Shown here: piece after piece, positions 12,402 to 23,447 of the stretch | How positions within the stretch are numbered: position 1 is the first letter of the stretch | Layout: the number at the start of each line of letters is the position of its first letter | Source: Plasmodiophora brassicae | Taxonomy: Eukaryota > Endomyxa > Phytomyxea > Plasmodiophorida > Plasmodiophoridae | Assembly: GCA_039704465.1 (NCBI GenBank) | Contig: JASFAU010000008.1 | Location: 620,001 to 684,000, forward strand | DNA length: 64,000 nt | Direction of reading: 5' to 3' | Notes under the pieces: generated by a model | Databases searched by the model: none | What the model saw: only the letters and a program-made list of their open reading frames with translations | What the model was told of the DNA's origin: nothing | Translations under genes and position numbers: made by a program

Positions 12402-13633
12402 CGTGGACGGCAATACTGATAACTTGAGGTACCTGGTAATTAAGCCCACTAGACTCAGCCTGCGATCGTGGCGTACCCAAGGCACCAATCATTTTAACCG
12501 CCAACTGGGGTCACACTCAATTTGGTGTCACCTTCGACTACATGGAGTCACCATGGTGAACTTCTGACCCATTGTCTCGCGTGAACGCGGAAGAGGTTCC
12601 ATATTCGCAGGACTGGGACCGGTTCCTGTTTCCAGCCGAGATCTTGCCAAGTGCAGCGTCCAGTCCCACAGAAACATTCCGTTTCTAGGAATACGTGTCA
12701 ACCGGCCTTGACAGCCTCTGCTGCCTATCAGTATGGTGATGAGCAAGCATGTAGCCGGCAGACATTGGGCGTGGGTGCCGCTTAGCATAATGAAGGGACC
12801 GGTAGGCAACCGGTTAATTGTCATACAGGGCGAGTGAGGTTGAAACGCGGGGTGCATAGCGCTCATGCATTCTGTAAACACGGACAGCGAGCGCGCCATG
12901 CAAGCAATGACGAGTCAGCTGCGTTGGTGAACGCAAACTGGCAAACTCGCTCGCGATCCGGCGCGATCATCGACCGAGGAGACGAAAACGGGGATCGGGA
13001 ACGAACTGGCCCAGTGTGACCGATTTCGACCCGCACGCCATATGCGCGAACCTGGAGGGGGCGCCCACCCAGTCACAGGAATGGAGGTTCCGGTGACTGG
13101 GTGGGCGCACCTCCAGGTTCGCGCACCTGAAAGGGAAAGCCGATTTGAAAGCGTAGAGCGGACGAGAGTTATCCAACACTGAGCCCCTCAGTCAATTGAT
13201 CGTGCGAAACACAGTGGGCTGAAGAATACCACGCGTTGGGGTTCCCGCTCGACCGGCTGCAAGGTGACCCACGCAGGGCCTCAAGTTCAGACTGACTACT
13301 GATATCGGGACGCACGTACGAACCCAGACGCCATCGTGGTCCCTGGACCGCACGGGAGATTACGCAGCAGGACAGTCGAGTTTCGACGTCCAACCTGTTT
13401 ATATCGATCTGAACCATCGCGAAAGAACGGCGTGGGCGACGTTCCGGATACGACTGTACGCCTTGTATCGAATACTCCGATCGCACTGGGGGGTGACTCG
13501 GACGCTGGTCTATCTTTGACGAGGTCGCGAAACTTTGATGTAGGTAGTGCCCGTCGCCATCACGACGAGTACATGCTCGACGATAAATAGGGAGTTTATG
13601 GTGCACTGAGATCGGTGGACAGCGCCGCAGCTA
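12402..13633. other. gene-poor interval
   Basis: About 1.2 kb between the start of the 7TM-RGS gene and the 3' end of the FYVE/RhoGEF gene. Only short, compositionally unconvincing reading frames occur on both strands. The one clear structure is the long hairpin at 13043-13125. Part of the interval must hold the promoter of the 7TM-RGS gene. Confidence 0.45.
13043..13125. repeat. long near-perfect inverted repeat (hairpin)
   Basis: The left arm (about 13043-13076) and right arm (about 13093-13125) are reverse complements over 32 paired bases, interrupted only by GG opposite T in the middle. A 16-nt spacer separates them. The inner half of each arm contains GCGCCCACCCAGTCAC and its complement. 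It lies outside any supported gene. It could be a transcribed hairpin, a cruciform-prone site or the remnant of a small inverted-repeat element; no target-site duplication is obvious. Confidence 0.8.
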
Positions 13634-16247
13634 CTACAAAGCAGCACGACTCATAACTTCGGCAGAGCACCTATCGCAGACCCGGACAGGAGCGTCCTTG
13701 CTGATTCGGTCAACGATGAGCCTTGACGTTGAGCACAGTTTGCAGACGAGCGCACCACTAACGACCGAGGTCAGCATACCGGACACGAAGCAGGAATAGA
13801 TGGGGAACCAACCATTCCCTGCAGTGGTGCCTTCGCCGCTTCAGTGTAAACGACCGATCGCAGATCAGGCAGAATTTGGAGTCCGCATTGCCCATCCAAT
13901 CATGGTTGCTGTTCGCACGGGAAGCGACGGGCGACAGGATCGAGTTCGTCGATGACCGCCTAGAGGCTGCGACCGGCTCGTCATTGTCGCTGTCGGCCAC
14001 CTCCGTTTCGGCTTGAAGCAGATCCTCTTTCGGACGGCACCGATCGCATACCCGAACGGCGGCGGACGCTGAATCGCCATCCAACCGGGTCCGCGTTGCT
14101 GAACATTGCTGGCAGGTCAGCACACCGCAGGAACGGCAGTGATGTCGGCGGACGAGCTGTTACGAGCATAAGTACGCGCACGTATTCATCGAGCGCCAGC
14201 GTCAAATGGTTACCATTGAGAATTCACGTCGGCAGAGGTTGCAGAAATTGTCAGCATCGTCGGGTACCCATTCGACTTGTGCCCGACCAGCAGTCTGCTT
14301 TGTGATCCGTCCAATGTCTTGCACCCAGCGGGACGCGCTATCGGATTCGAAAGTGAAACACATCGACAGCCACGACAGCTGGCATACGCGATCATCGACA
14401 GGACGGATTGTCGGGGTGTGGACCCGGGTATCGATTCGCCACCTTTCGAGGAGCCCGCAGCTCGACGCTTCTTTGCAGATGAGGATCAGATCCGAGAACA
14501 GCAACATCCGGTAGGGTTTCCCGCCAAAGAACGTTCGGGCGACAAGGCCTTCGACAATAAAGACGCGCCCAGGGCGGAACAACGACGTCCGTTCGACGAA
14601 CCGGTTCTCAATTTCCGCTATGGATGCGCTACCTGCCATTCGCGCCAAGCATTCGACAGCAGACGATGCGCAATCGCCAATGATCTTGCAGACGAGTTGC
14701 AGGCCAGCGTGGTCGGCGTGTTCGACGGGTGTCGAATCGACGATTCTCGTGCAGGCGTCAGAAATCATAGGCAGCGATCGCACCGGACGAACCAGCGAGT
14801 CAATCACCGTTTGCTGACTGCAGCTGACCGACTGTTCGTCCATGAGGCCCATCTCAGCCATGTAGTGTGACAGTTCGCCGAAAAGACAAGCGTGGTCGCT
14901 GAGAACGGACCCGATCGACTGCTGATTGTCCTCATTCCACGACGAAACCAGGTCTGTCAGAGCAGCCACAAACTCGCCCGATAATCGCGATATCGTTCGA
15001 ATCTGCGAGCGCAGATCGCATAATGGCCCCGAGCAATCCAGCTCGTCTAGACCGGTCCCGCGAATCGATTCCAGGTCGACCCTGTGGGCGCGAGCCGCCG
15101 CCAGAAGATCTTCGGCGACCCGTTTCCGACACAGGCTGGTGTTGATCGACGACAGCCGCGCATCAATCAAATCTCGTTCGACAGAGGACGTCGGTGGTTC
15201 AAGACGCTGGCGGACGTCGAGACAAGAGTCGCATACGCGTTTGCGCTTAGAAGCGTGATTGCTTGGAAGCAGCACACGCCCAGACGAGCATAACGCGCAA
15301 ACAAGAGCGCCGCAACGCCTGCAGTGATGACGACGACGATACAACGTGAACACACGGAGACACAGGACACATCGAGTTGACGATGAATCATCCATCCACT
15401 GCGAGCGGGACGCTGACAGCAGAGAAACCTGTTCCGATACAGATTGGGTCCACAGCGCCATTTCCGCATTGGACTCCGCTTTCAGCACGACCAACGCGCC
15501 GTCATTCGACATAGAAGCAGCAAAGTCAAACACTGGGCGCACCTTGGCGCCATACAGGTCGACGACGAAATCGACGATCAGCCTGCCGTCCAGGTCATGG
15601 ATGGCGCCGAGCAGCATGTCGGAGAAGTGAAAGACGACCGTTGAACGAGTCGTCAGCGGCGTCACCCGTTTCAGGGTGTGCCGCGACACCAGCGTCCTCG
15701 TCGGATGGACAAGCGACAGGTGCGACTTCCCAGACGGCTCGAACAGCTGCGCGCTGACATCGCTGAGCACGTCGAGTCGCGCCACGTCGCTCTTGACGAT
15801 GCTGACGTACGCGGCGACGTTTTCCACAACGTCGACCGCGTTGAATGGAGGATTGAACGCCACGACGCGAGGCTGTTCCCAGGGTATGCAGAACAACTGA
15901 CGGCCTGACATGCCTGCCGACCGCGGATCGGCGCCAGCAGATGCCAACCGGTCACGTAACGACGGATCCCGTCGAACTTCCCGAAGCGCCGCATGGCACA
16001 GACGAGACAGGTCGCAGTACTTGCTGAATTCGCGTTCGAACCTCTCTTTCCCGATCGTGATTCGTCGTCGCAGGGTGACGTGCAGGTCGCGAACCTGGGC
16101 CAGGCGCCGCAGATACAGCCGCAGGCACCGGGTCGCGTCGCCGGACCTCGGTACGTCACCGAATGCGTCGATCAGCGCCGACAGTCGGTGCTCATACACG
16201 ACGCTGTCGGGCACCGGACCGCCACCCGGCGTCGCCGTCACGCCCAT
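13634..16247 (-). CDS. FGD-like protein with duplicated DH-PH-FYVE module and extra FYVE
   Basis: Predicted Rho-family guanine nucleotide exchange factor recruited to PI3P membranes. Domains from the N-terminus: a divergent helical DH-like region (about residues 20-150); PH1 (TLVSRHTLKRVTPLTTRSTV ... MALWTQSVSEQ); FYVE1 with WMDD, then CVLC and RRRHHCRRCGALVCALC; DH2 (CRKRVAEDLLAAARAH ... LVRPVRSLPMISDACTRIV); PH2 (RVFIVEGLVARTFFGGKPYR ... RWVQDIGRI); FYVE2 with WVPD, CNLC and, across an intron, RRHHCRSCGVLTCQQC; and FYVE3 (WMGN, CLIC, RRRHHC, then RECGALVCKLC after an intron). The C-terminus reads CDRCSAEVMSRAAL and stops at about 13634. The first ATG of the long frame is at 16245-16247; an upstream exon is possible. 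Typical FGD proteins have one DH-PH-FYVE plus a second PH, so this doubling is unusual. Confidence 0.78.
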
Positions 16248-16540
16248 CCACCAATAAACAGCCCGGCGCTGCCGAAAACGCAGTGACGACGGCGCGCCAC
16301 TGAAACCCACTTCGAACTTCCGGGCTTTGTCCAGTAAGTCCGACAGGCGACGTTGTCACCACATTTGTTCCGCGTCGCGCCACTCTCCGCCTCGCCGAAT
16401 CACGCGGTTGGGACGGGAGACGTTACAGAGCGCGAGGCAGGCACACCCTACCTTGGCTTTGTACTTGTTCGGCGGCAGCGCGCGGAGTGTGGGGGCGCTT
16501 CGGCAACGAAGTATCGTCATCGTCCTCATCATTGGATCTA

Positions 16541-16546
16541 TTTATT
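16541..16546 (-). terminator. candidate poly(A) signal (AATAAA on minus strand)
   Basis: TTTATT on the plus strand, that is AATAAA on the minus strand, about 55 bp after the CDC45 stop codon. Its placement matches the other AATAAA sites in the window. Confidence 0.45.
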
Positions 16547-16599
16547 GAGCACAGGTGCTGATCGGCATGCTTAGGTTACTACAGACTACATGGAATATT

Positions 16600-18339
16600 C
16601 TACATAAGTTGCCCGACGAGCGTCTCCAGGAACGGCTTCAGGTCGTCCTTGGCGATCTCGGTGATGGACGTGTCGAACCAGTCCTGGCGAGCGCGAGCCT
16701 TGGTCAAGTAGGCCGCCTCTGAAAACCCAACGGAGAACAGGTTCCGTTGGGAAGCGGTTGACGACGACGACTCATGCCCAGATCTCGGGACGCCGACGAT
16801 AAGATAGGATTGGCGATCTTCGATGTAGGAACAGAGCACGAACGGGATGATCTTCACTCTTCTTCCTGCAGCGGCAGATCTGCCGCCGACTCTGGACCGT
16901 TTCCTCAGCGCAGTGTTCTGCTCGATCAGTACGGTTTCGTACGCGTCGATGAGGAAGAACGCCAGCTTGGACAGCGCGAGCGGATGTGTGAAGATCACAT
17001 GACGACCAGGGCTATCCAGGACACACAATCGGAACTGACCCGTAGACTTGACAGCCTTCTTGATCAGAAGCGAGTGGCCGCTGCGAGTGATCTCCTGTTG
17101 TAGTTCGACCGCTAGCTGAAGGCCTCGTTGGGTCACGTGAACGTTGCACGATTTCATAGAATCGTGGGCGCGCCAGAAGTTCGATTCCCATGACGCGACA
17201 GCGCCTTCAGCGTCAACGCTGTGAGATTCCAGAAGGGCGGACACGGCTAGTGCCATGTCGGCCGCGGCCACAACAAGGCCGTCCGCGAATTGCCTGGTGA
17301 ACGACGCCGCGAACAGATCCTCCTTCTCCAGGCCGTACTCGTGAGCATAGTTCTCGATCTGCTTGTTGAGCGTCTCCTTGCACGTCTTGTGCATCAACCG
17401 GTACGGGAATCTGCTCTCCTGGAACGGAATGCCCAGCTTGGCCAGAATCAGGTTCAGCTCTTGGCGCCCAGAATCCCGCCATACTTTCAGCTTGATGGCG
17501 ACCCTCTGTGTGTGGAACATCGAATCGAACAGGTTCCAATGTCCAAGCAGCGTGAAACCGAGCGCCTTCGGCACGAACGTGATCAGACCGTCGACAGCGA
17601 CCCGCACCTGGTCATCGGCGTCAGCATAGCCGCCGTCATCGTCCGGCACCTTGTTCTTATTGAAGACTTCTTTGATGAACATGTCGACCTCGTTTTGATA
17701 CATCCACTTTGATATTCGCCGATGGACCCATTGATCAGTCAGGCCGACTATCCCGCTCCACAGCAGGTCGTTATCGTCCTTCGCCAGCTGCTGCGACAGA
17801 TCGTAGGCAAGCGCCGCAGCCGATATTTCGTAGAACGCGCCGTTGTAGTGTTCGGCAACCCGTCGACGGCGGTCTTGTCGGACCCTCGCCACCGTTTCGT
17901 CCTCGCCATCATCGTCAGACAGGTCGTCATCGCTGGGGAACGCTGGAGGCTCAATGCTGCCGTCCAGGCAAACGATGGACGTGTTGTTCGGGTGGACATT
18001 CGTCAAATGGTAGGGGCGATGCGAGTCGAGCACGTAAACATGCAGGTCGTCGCGAGGCGGGAGCTCCGCTTTCAGGTTGATGTTGGCGCCACAGTTGATC
18101 ATGATGATACTTTTGACGGCGTCGTCGACGGCACCGACAGACCGTAGGAGGTCGTCGTAGGATGCGACCGGAACGACCTTGTACAGGAGGTGATCCATGC
18201 GCAGCAGCGACGTCAATATGTGACAGGCGCATATCGAGTCGCAGTCGATGTTGACGAACAGGAGGACGGGCGATGCGGATGCCGCCGCCTTGCGTACGTC
18301 GGCCCATGCGTCGGCGAGTTCGTTGCGCAACACGAGCAT
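16600..18339 (-). CDS. CDC45: CDC45, replicative helicase (CMG) subunit
   Basis: Essential DNA replication initiation factor that joins MCM2-7 and GINS in the CMG helicase. The frame is intronless, about 579 residues from the ATG at 18337-18339 (MLVLRNELADAW), close to the usual family length. Diagnostic blocks are SPVLLFVNIDCDSICACHIL (the DHH-like N-terminus), LYKVVPVASYDDLL, IIMINCGA, VYVLDSHRPYHLTNVH, an acidic loop (FPSDDDLSDDDGEDE), LLWSGIVGLTDQWVH, LGFTLLGHWNLFDSMFHTQR, KLGIPFQESRFPYRLMHK, YGLEKEDLFAASFTRQFADG, and C-terminal KARARQDWFDTSITEIAKDD. In-frame codons exist upstream of this ATG but without a Met. An AATAAA lies downstream. Confidence 0.95.
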   Translation of the reverse strand: MLVLRNELADAWADVRKAAASASPVLLFVNIDCDSICACHILTSLLRMDHLLYKVVPVASYDDLLRSVGAVDDAVKSIIMINCGANINLKAELPPRDDLHVYVLDSHRPYHLTNVHPNNTSIVCLDGSIEPPAFPSDDDLSDDDGEDETVARVRQDRRRRVAEHYNGAFYEISAAALAYDLSQQLAKDDNDLLWSGIVGLTDQWVHRRISKWMYQNEVDMFIKEVFNKNKVPDDDGGYADADDQVRVAVDGLITFVPKALGFTLLGHWNLFDSMFHTQRVAIKLKVWRDSGRQELNLILAKLGIPFQESRFPYRLMHKTCKETLNKQIENYAHEYGLEKEDLFAASFTRQFADGLVVAAADMALAVSALLESHSVDAEGAVASWESNFWRAHDSMKSCNVHVTQRGLQLAVELQQEITRSGHSLLIKKAVKSTGQFRLCVLDSPGRHVIFTHPLALSKLAFFLIDAYETVLIEQNTALRKRSRVGGRSAAAGRRVKIIPFVLCSYIEDRQSYLIVGVPRSGHESSSSTASQRNLFSVGFSEAAYLTKARARQDWFDTSITEIAKDDLKPFLETLVGQLM

Positions 18340-18607
18340 CCGCCGTCGGCAAGAAGGCACCGGCGTCCGCTTGGCGGGCCCCGGCCACCCGTCACACAAA
18401 TGAACGTGCCCGAGCCTGACCAGCCACGCGTTACGCGCGCCCGCCCCGCCTTCACGCTCTGGCGTAGACTATTCGGTCTCCTGACAGTGGTTCGTGGCGC
18501 GGGTTTTTCGCGACTCGCCTGTCGAGGCGGTTGAGGGGCGCAGCTGCACCAATCGCGGGTTGCGCCTTCCGTGCCGCCGCCGCCGCCGCACCACGCGCTG
18601 GGGTAGT

Positions 18608-20778
18608 ATGGTTGGCCTTTTTCCGAAAACCCGCCAAACGACTTTGCTGCTGCTGTCACTTTTGCCCGCTGCCTCGTTGGCAATGCTCCGTGTCATCGTC
18701 GCCGTCGTGGTCGTCGTGTGTCGTGCAGCAGCGTCGCAGGGGGATGTTGCCGCCGGGCGCTGCCTTGCCAGCGCGATGCACCGGTGGCAGGCCGGCGACC
18801 GGGTGGCGGCGTTGCGCGCCTTCGACGACGTCGTTGCGACATATCCTATGTTCATCGATGGGTATCTAAATGCGGCGGCGGCCTGGGACGCTGTTGGCGA
18901 TCGGTCCCAGGCACGCTCCATCCTGCTTCAAGGTTTATTCGTGGCGTGAGCACATTCGTTATCTTCATGCTGACATTGGTTGCAGGCGCCCGCCTGAAAG
19001 GCCCGGTACATTCGCTGTCGCGGACGTCGGTTGCATCGTTGAACAAACTACTGTGTGAATCGTTCATCAACGATGCCGTTGACAGACGCCAAGCGGACCC
19101 GTTGTCTGGTGACCGAATTGCGATTCGAGTTCGCCGGGCGCAAAGTGGCGATTTGAGCCCTGTCGACGACCCCGACGAAGATGCCGCTGTCATGGTTGAA
19201 TGCTGCAAGGCAGCCGTGCTGCTGGACGGCGGAACGCACGGTTCGTTTGCCAACCTCGGCAAGATGTGGTACTTGCTCGACAACGAGACACTGGCCATCG
19301 ACGCGTATGAGCACGCCAAAGGAGCCGCCTCCATCGAAGCTGACATCGAACGGTATGCCAGCATCCTGGACCAGCTGTTTGACACTGAATGGCTGCTGAG
19401 CTCGGCCCGTGGCCTTGAATCCGACGCGTTCCTTCGTATCCAAACCCGCCGTGTTTCCAATAGGCCCTCGTCGGCTCTTGATCACCAGAAACTTGGCGCG
19501 ATATTGACACACTTCTTCCCATTCGATGAACGCGCCAGCTACCACCTTCGAAAAGCCCAAGAGCTCCGCGTCCACGAGATCCATAACGGCGAAGAATCAT
19601 CCCCTCGGATTGCAACTTCGTGGGAGGAGTTTGCTGATGATGTAACGGTATTGGGTTCCGACGGACAACGACTAATATCGTGCGATCGCCTGCCAAATCC
19701 GATACCGGCGGAAGCGGGCATCCCGTCTTGTTACCCGTTGCACGAACACCTCCGAATCGTCATGACTGATGTGACCATGGAGGGTGCGAGCGGTGTCCTC
19801 TTCACACGCGATAAGGTGTACTTTTCGAACTATCGTGCGCTGGCCACCGACTACACAGGTGGGCTACGAGCTCAGCAGAGCATTGCGCACGTGTCGGGGA
19901 CGGCCGTGCTCATCCATCCTGCTGACAAGCACAACTGGTACCACTGGTTGATTGAGGGTGTTACCGCGCTGGTCATGAGCTTGCATTTCTTGTCCCCGGT
20001 GGATTCCAATGTGACATTCGTTATCCCCAGCACGAAACTATCGCGCCGGGATCTTCCCCTGTTCGAACTGGGCGACAGCGTACTGTGGTACGACACGAAA
20101 CTTGACGCTTCCTCGAACCCACAGCTTTACACGTTCGAGCGGCTGCTGCACTATACGTGGCGAGATAGCCCATCTGCCACACTCAACGACAACCTTCGAA
20201 GCCGGCACGCGAGCTCTCTCGCCATCCGGCTTGCGAGATCCTATGTTCTTGACAAGCTGTCCGCTCAACGGCAACGTTTCAATGGTCGGAAACGGTATAA
20301 GGTGATCTACGTTTCTCGGCGTGATATGGGCGACGTCCGCTCGGTCTACAATGAAGGCCGGTTATTGGCTGCTCTTCATGCGCTGCTGGGCCCTGACTGC
20401 ATGCATGAGTTTGTGCCTGATGATGACATGGCGTTGCTTGAACAAGCGCACGTATTCTCGTCTGCAGTAATCGTCATTGGACCGCATGGCGCCGGCCTAT
20501 CCAACATTCTCTTCGCGGCTGAAGGCGCATCCCTTGTCTACTTTCCACTGCGTCCTATGCTGGATTTCACCTTCGCGAACTTGGCCGCTGCGATCGGCGT
20601 CCGCCTGTACCCTGTTACCGACCTGGTTGCCACACCAAACGGTCCATATACAGCGGACTCGTCCAGCATTGATGCTGTCGTTCAAATGGTCTCCACTATA
20701 GCCGCGAACCAGGGGGGGATACCGTCCCTGTGCCCATCACCGCATTCTGAACGCACTATATCGAAACGTGAACTGTGA
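18608..20778 (+). CDS. GT61-family glycosyltransferase with N-terminal TPR-like region
   Basis: Secretory-pathway glycosyltransferase of the EOGT/xylosyltransferase-like GT61 (DUF563) family. The start at 18608 gives a long hydrophobic N-terminus (TTLLLLSLLPAASLAMLRVI and following), a signal peptide or anchor. A TPR-like stretch follows (ALRAFDDVVATYPMFIDGYL ... RSQARSILLQ). An intron at 18933-18985 restores frame, and a second helical TPR-like region (YLLDNETLAIDAYEHAKGA) comes before the catalytic domain in the C-terminal half. The strongest motif is VIGPHGAGLSNILFAAEGAS, the GT61 signature, preceded by HNWYHWLIEG and YVSRRD. Donor and acceptor sugars cannot be inferred. Confidence 0.82.
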
Positions 20779-21103
20779 GGCGTCGTCCATACCTCTGATA
20801 CCTGATACGTACAGGATTTACACAAGTTTCGATTCGTGGCACGTGCGCCGATTCACCGCCGATATCCTGTCTTGCAGCAGGGCAGTTCTGCTGACCGTCA
20901 TCGAGCCTCTGCCAGGGCCAGTTGCACGTGCTGCATGTCTCGCGAGGGAATTCATGCGGAGCTCTCCTAGTACTCCATTACAGTATGGATATATTAAAAT
21001 TAGCTATTCGAATTGAATACAAACGTGATGCACCATTTGGCTAACAAAATGGCTGATGGCCCGAGCAACGGGGTCTACTGCTAGCAGTTGGTTGGCGAGC
21101 AGT
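20779..21103. other. AT-rich convergent intergenic region
   Basis: The 3' ends of the GT61 and PPR genes face each other here. The middle (about 20985-21020) is notably AT-rich for this window. No gene is supported. It presumably carries both polyadenylation regions. Confidence 0.45.
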
Positions 21104-22537
21104 TCAGCGTTCTTTACAGCTATTGTCGAAGGTGAAACAGAACTCGCTGACAACGTGTTCATCCAACGGTAATGCTTTGTCGGTGGCGTACTGGTGCAGT
21201 ACATCTAAGGCTGAAGCATAGCCCACTCGCTGACACGCGTCGAAAAGGGCGGTCAGCACGCTAGCGTCGATGTCAACATTCTCCCGAACGAGTTGACGGA
21301 ACGCGTCCATAGCATCGGGGACTCGGTCCGCGCCAGCGAACACAGAGATCATTGCCACGCGCAGGTCCAAGGGAACGCTCAGTGCATCGCTGAAACGGTT
21401 TAACGTGTCAACAGCGTCCAGCAGCAGCCCGTTATTGATGCATGACCCGAGCATCGCTGTCAGCGTCGATACGTTAGGGACCGCCACGATGCAATGGCAG
21501 CGGAACACATGCTCAGCGGTATGAAGGTCACCATTCCGTTCGAACGCTTCAATCAGAGAATCGACGACTGGCGCATTGACGATAAGCATGCTGGACACGG
21601 CGAACTGATACAAAAGTCGAACGGTCGTCATGTCAGACGCACGCCCACATGCGGCAACGACATTGGCGAATGTATGGCCGTCCACATGTTCACCGTCAGC
21701 CGCCAAACCATCAAACACCGCCACCGCATCCGTCAGGAGCCCAGCGCGGGCGATATCCGATTGAAGGCGAGCGCGCGTCCGCTCGGATAGCCGGATCCCA
21801 GAACGTGTGATCAGAGGCAGGACGTCCAGGGCCCGTTGGATCCGGTTCTGGGCAAGCAGTGACACGACCAAATTGTCGAACAAGGTCTGGGTAGGGCAAG
21901 ACGGTGAGACGAGGCGCCGGTTGCGCATGAGGTCTAACAGTTGTTCCGCTGTGTCGGCTGCCTGTGAGCACTTTCACTCCGCACAACATTCGGCCAGCAG
22001 GGCCCACAGGTCGTCGCTGATGTCCACGTTGAGGCGAACGGCATCGGCGACGAGAGGAAGCGCGAACCTGGGCTGGTTGGACGCTCTGCAGATGCGAGCG
22101 ACCGCATGGACGCTCTTGCAGGAGCGTGGGCCAAGCTTTGCATATGCGTCCAGCGCGTCCTGGAGCATTGGCGGCGTCGCGCTCAGGCACGCGTCAATGA
22201 ATAAGCAGAACAGCCGCTCGTTGATTTCAACGCGACGCGAAGTCGCTGCGTTCAGCACGGCTCTCGCCTGCGATGGCAGGTGCCCCTTGCAGAACGACAT
22301 CATTGCCACGAAGAACCGGCGGCCGATGCGCGCCCGCGATTCCAGCACGCGCCGAAACACGAGCCACCCGCGCTCCGGGTCGGTCTCCTGTCGAAGCGCG
22401 CGAACGGCAAGGCTGGTGCCGGATCCCGACAGCATCAGCGCCTGGAACGCGTTCGACGGCGCCCCGTGCTCCTGCTGCAGGCCTCGCAGGACGCTGGGCG
22501 CCGCCCCGACCCGAACGAACTGACGGCTGCCGAACAT
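21104..22537 (-). CDS. PPR (pentatricopeptide-like) repeat protein with an internal in-frame TGA
   Basis: Probable organellar RNA-binding helical-repeat protein. The start (22535-22537) gives a basic leader, MFGSRQFVRVGAAPSVLRGL, plausible as a mitochondrial targeting peptide. Degenerate 35-residue helix pairs follow (RFFVAMMSFCKGHLPSQARA, RLFCLFIDACLSATPP, TFANVVAACGRASD, VVDSLIEAFERNGDLHTAEH, LTAMLGSCINNGLLLDAVDT, LTALFDACQRVGYASALDVL). A TGA at 21974-21976 lies in the same frame, between LLAECCAE and a block reading AADTAEQLLDLMRN that clearly continues the repeats. Removing 27 or 30 nt with GT...AG ends (donor in the TGT TGT codons, acceptor GGCAG) would restore one frame, but that is shorter than the usual introns here. 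The stop may otherwise be a real lesion or a sequence error. Confidence 0.72.
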
Positions 22538-22676
22538 GTCCCCGACACGGTGCGTGCGTGTGCGCCTGCGCGCCTTTGTTGGTGCCCTGGGCAGGTCCCG
22601 CGCTGGAAGATCGTGATGCAGCGGGCGCGCCTCAAGTTGCACCAGCAGGTCACACACAGTGGATGACGGGATCAAA

Positions 22677-23447
22677 ATGATCGTCGAGGTCGTCGGGGTC
22701 GCGGCCGCCTGCATTGCGGTCGTCGGCGTGGCCGGGTCGTCGTCGTCGGTCAGCGGGTCATGGAGCGGGTCGGTGTCGGTACCCGGTGGCGTGCGCATGG
22801 TGGTCCTGTCGGTCGGGCACTCGGGCGAGGCGGATGACGTCGGCGCCGCCGCCCCCGTCCAGCGAATCGACTTTCGCCTCGCCGTCCATGGGCCCGCAAC
22901 GTATGCGTCGAATCGCATGGATCTCGGCATGCACAGGTCGAGGCTGTCCTGCTCGGATTGGTTGTCGTCGGCGGTGACGGTGGCGCAATGGGACGAGAGC
23001 CCGCCGTTCTTCCGCCCGGATTCGTCCGTCAACGAACTGTACTGGAACGGGATCACGCCAACGCGCCTGTCGGCCACGTTCGGCGACAGGGCGACCAGCC
23101 TGCACGACCTCTGCCTTGTCGTCGATTTCGACACGTACGCGACTCCAAAGAAGACGAAACCGTTCGACCTCGACTACGAAATCACATGGACCTACTACGA
23201 CCAGGGTTCGTCGTCCCTCGAGAGCCTGACGGGTGATGGACCGTTTCGCGGTCGCACCCTGCCTATTACGATAGGTTAGCGCGCTACCATAGGCAGCAGT
23301 GCTGCTGTGAGGGTGGATAACTTGAATCACGTAGGCCTTGCGGCAACCGTGGCCGTCGTTACCATACTCGCCCTATGCTACTTCCGCAAGTACCGGTCTG
23401 CCGGAACGCCAAAGGACATCAACCCACCTCCATATTCCCCAAGTTAA
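22677..23447 (+). CDS. type I membrane protein with cytoplasmic PPPY motif
   Basis: Family not recognised. From the ATG at 22677, a hydrophobic signal peptide (MIVEVVGVAAACIAVVGVAG) leads into an extracellular/luminal domain of about 175 residues with alternating hydrophobic strands (IDFRLAVHGPATYAS, DLCLVVDFDTYAT, DLDYEITWTYYDQG). A short intron ending at CCATAG (about 23278-23295, or a longer 42-nt one with a GTCGCA donor) joins to NLNHVGLAATVAVVTILALC, a single transmembrane helix. A basic stop-transfer (FRKYR) and a short tail ending NPPPYSPS follow. PPPY is a classic WW-domain ligand, as used by NEDD4-type ubiquitin ligase adaptors. It is transcribed divergently from the PPR gene, 140 bp away. 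Confidence 0.65.

Noticed and set aside
21974..21976. Selenocysteine readthrough at the PPR TGA
   Set aside because: PPR proteins have no redox Cys at this place, and no SECIS-like structure was seen by eye after the stop.
23278..23295. Eighteen-nucleotide mini-intron (GTTAGC...CATAG) as a definite feature
   Set aside because: A 42-nt intron with the same acceptor also keeps frame and is closer to the usual size, so the mini-intron cannot be claimed.
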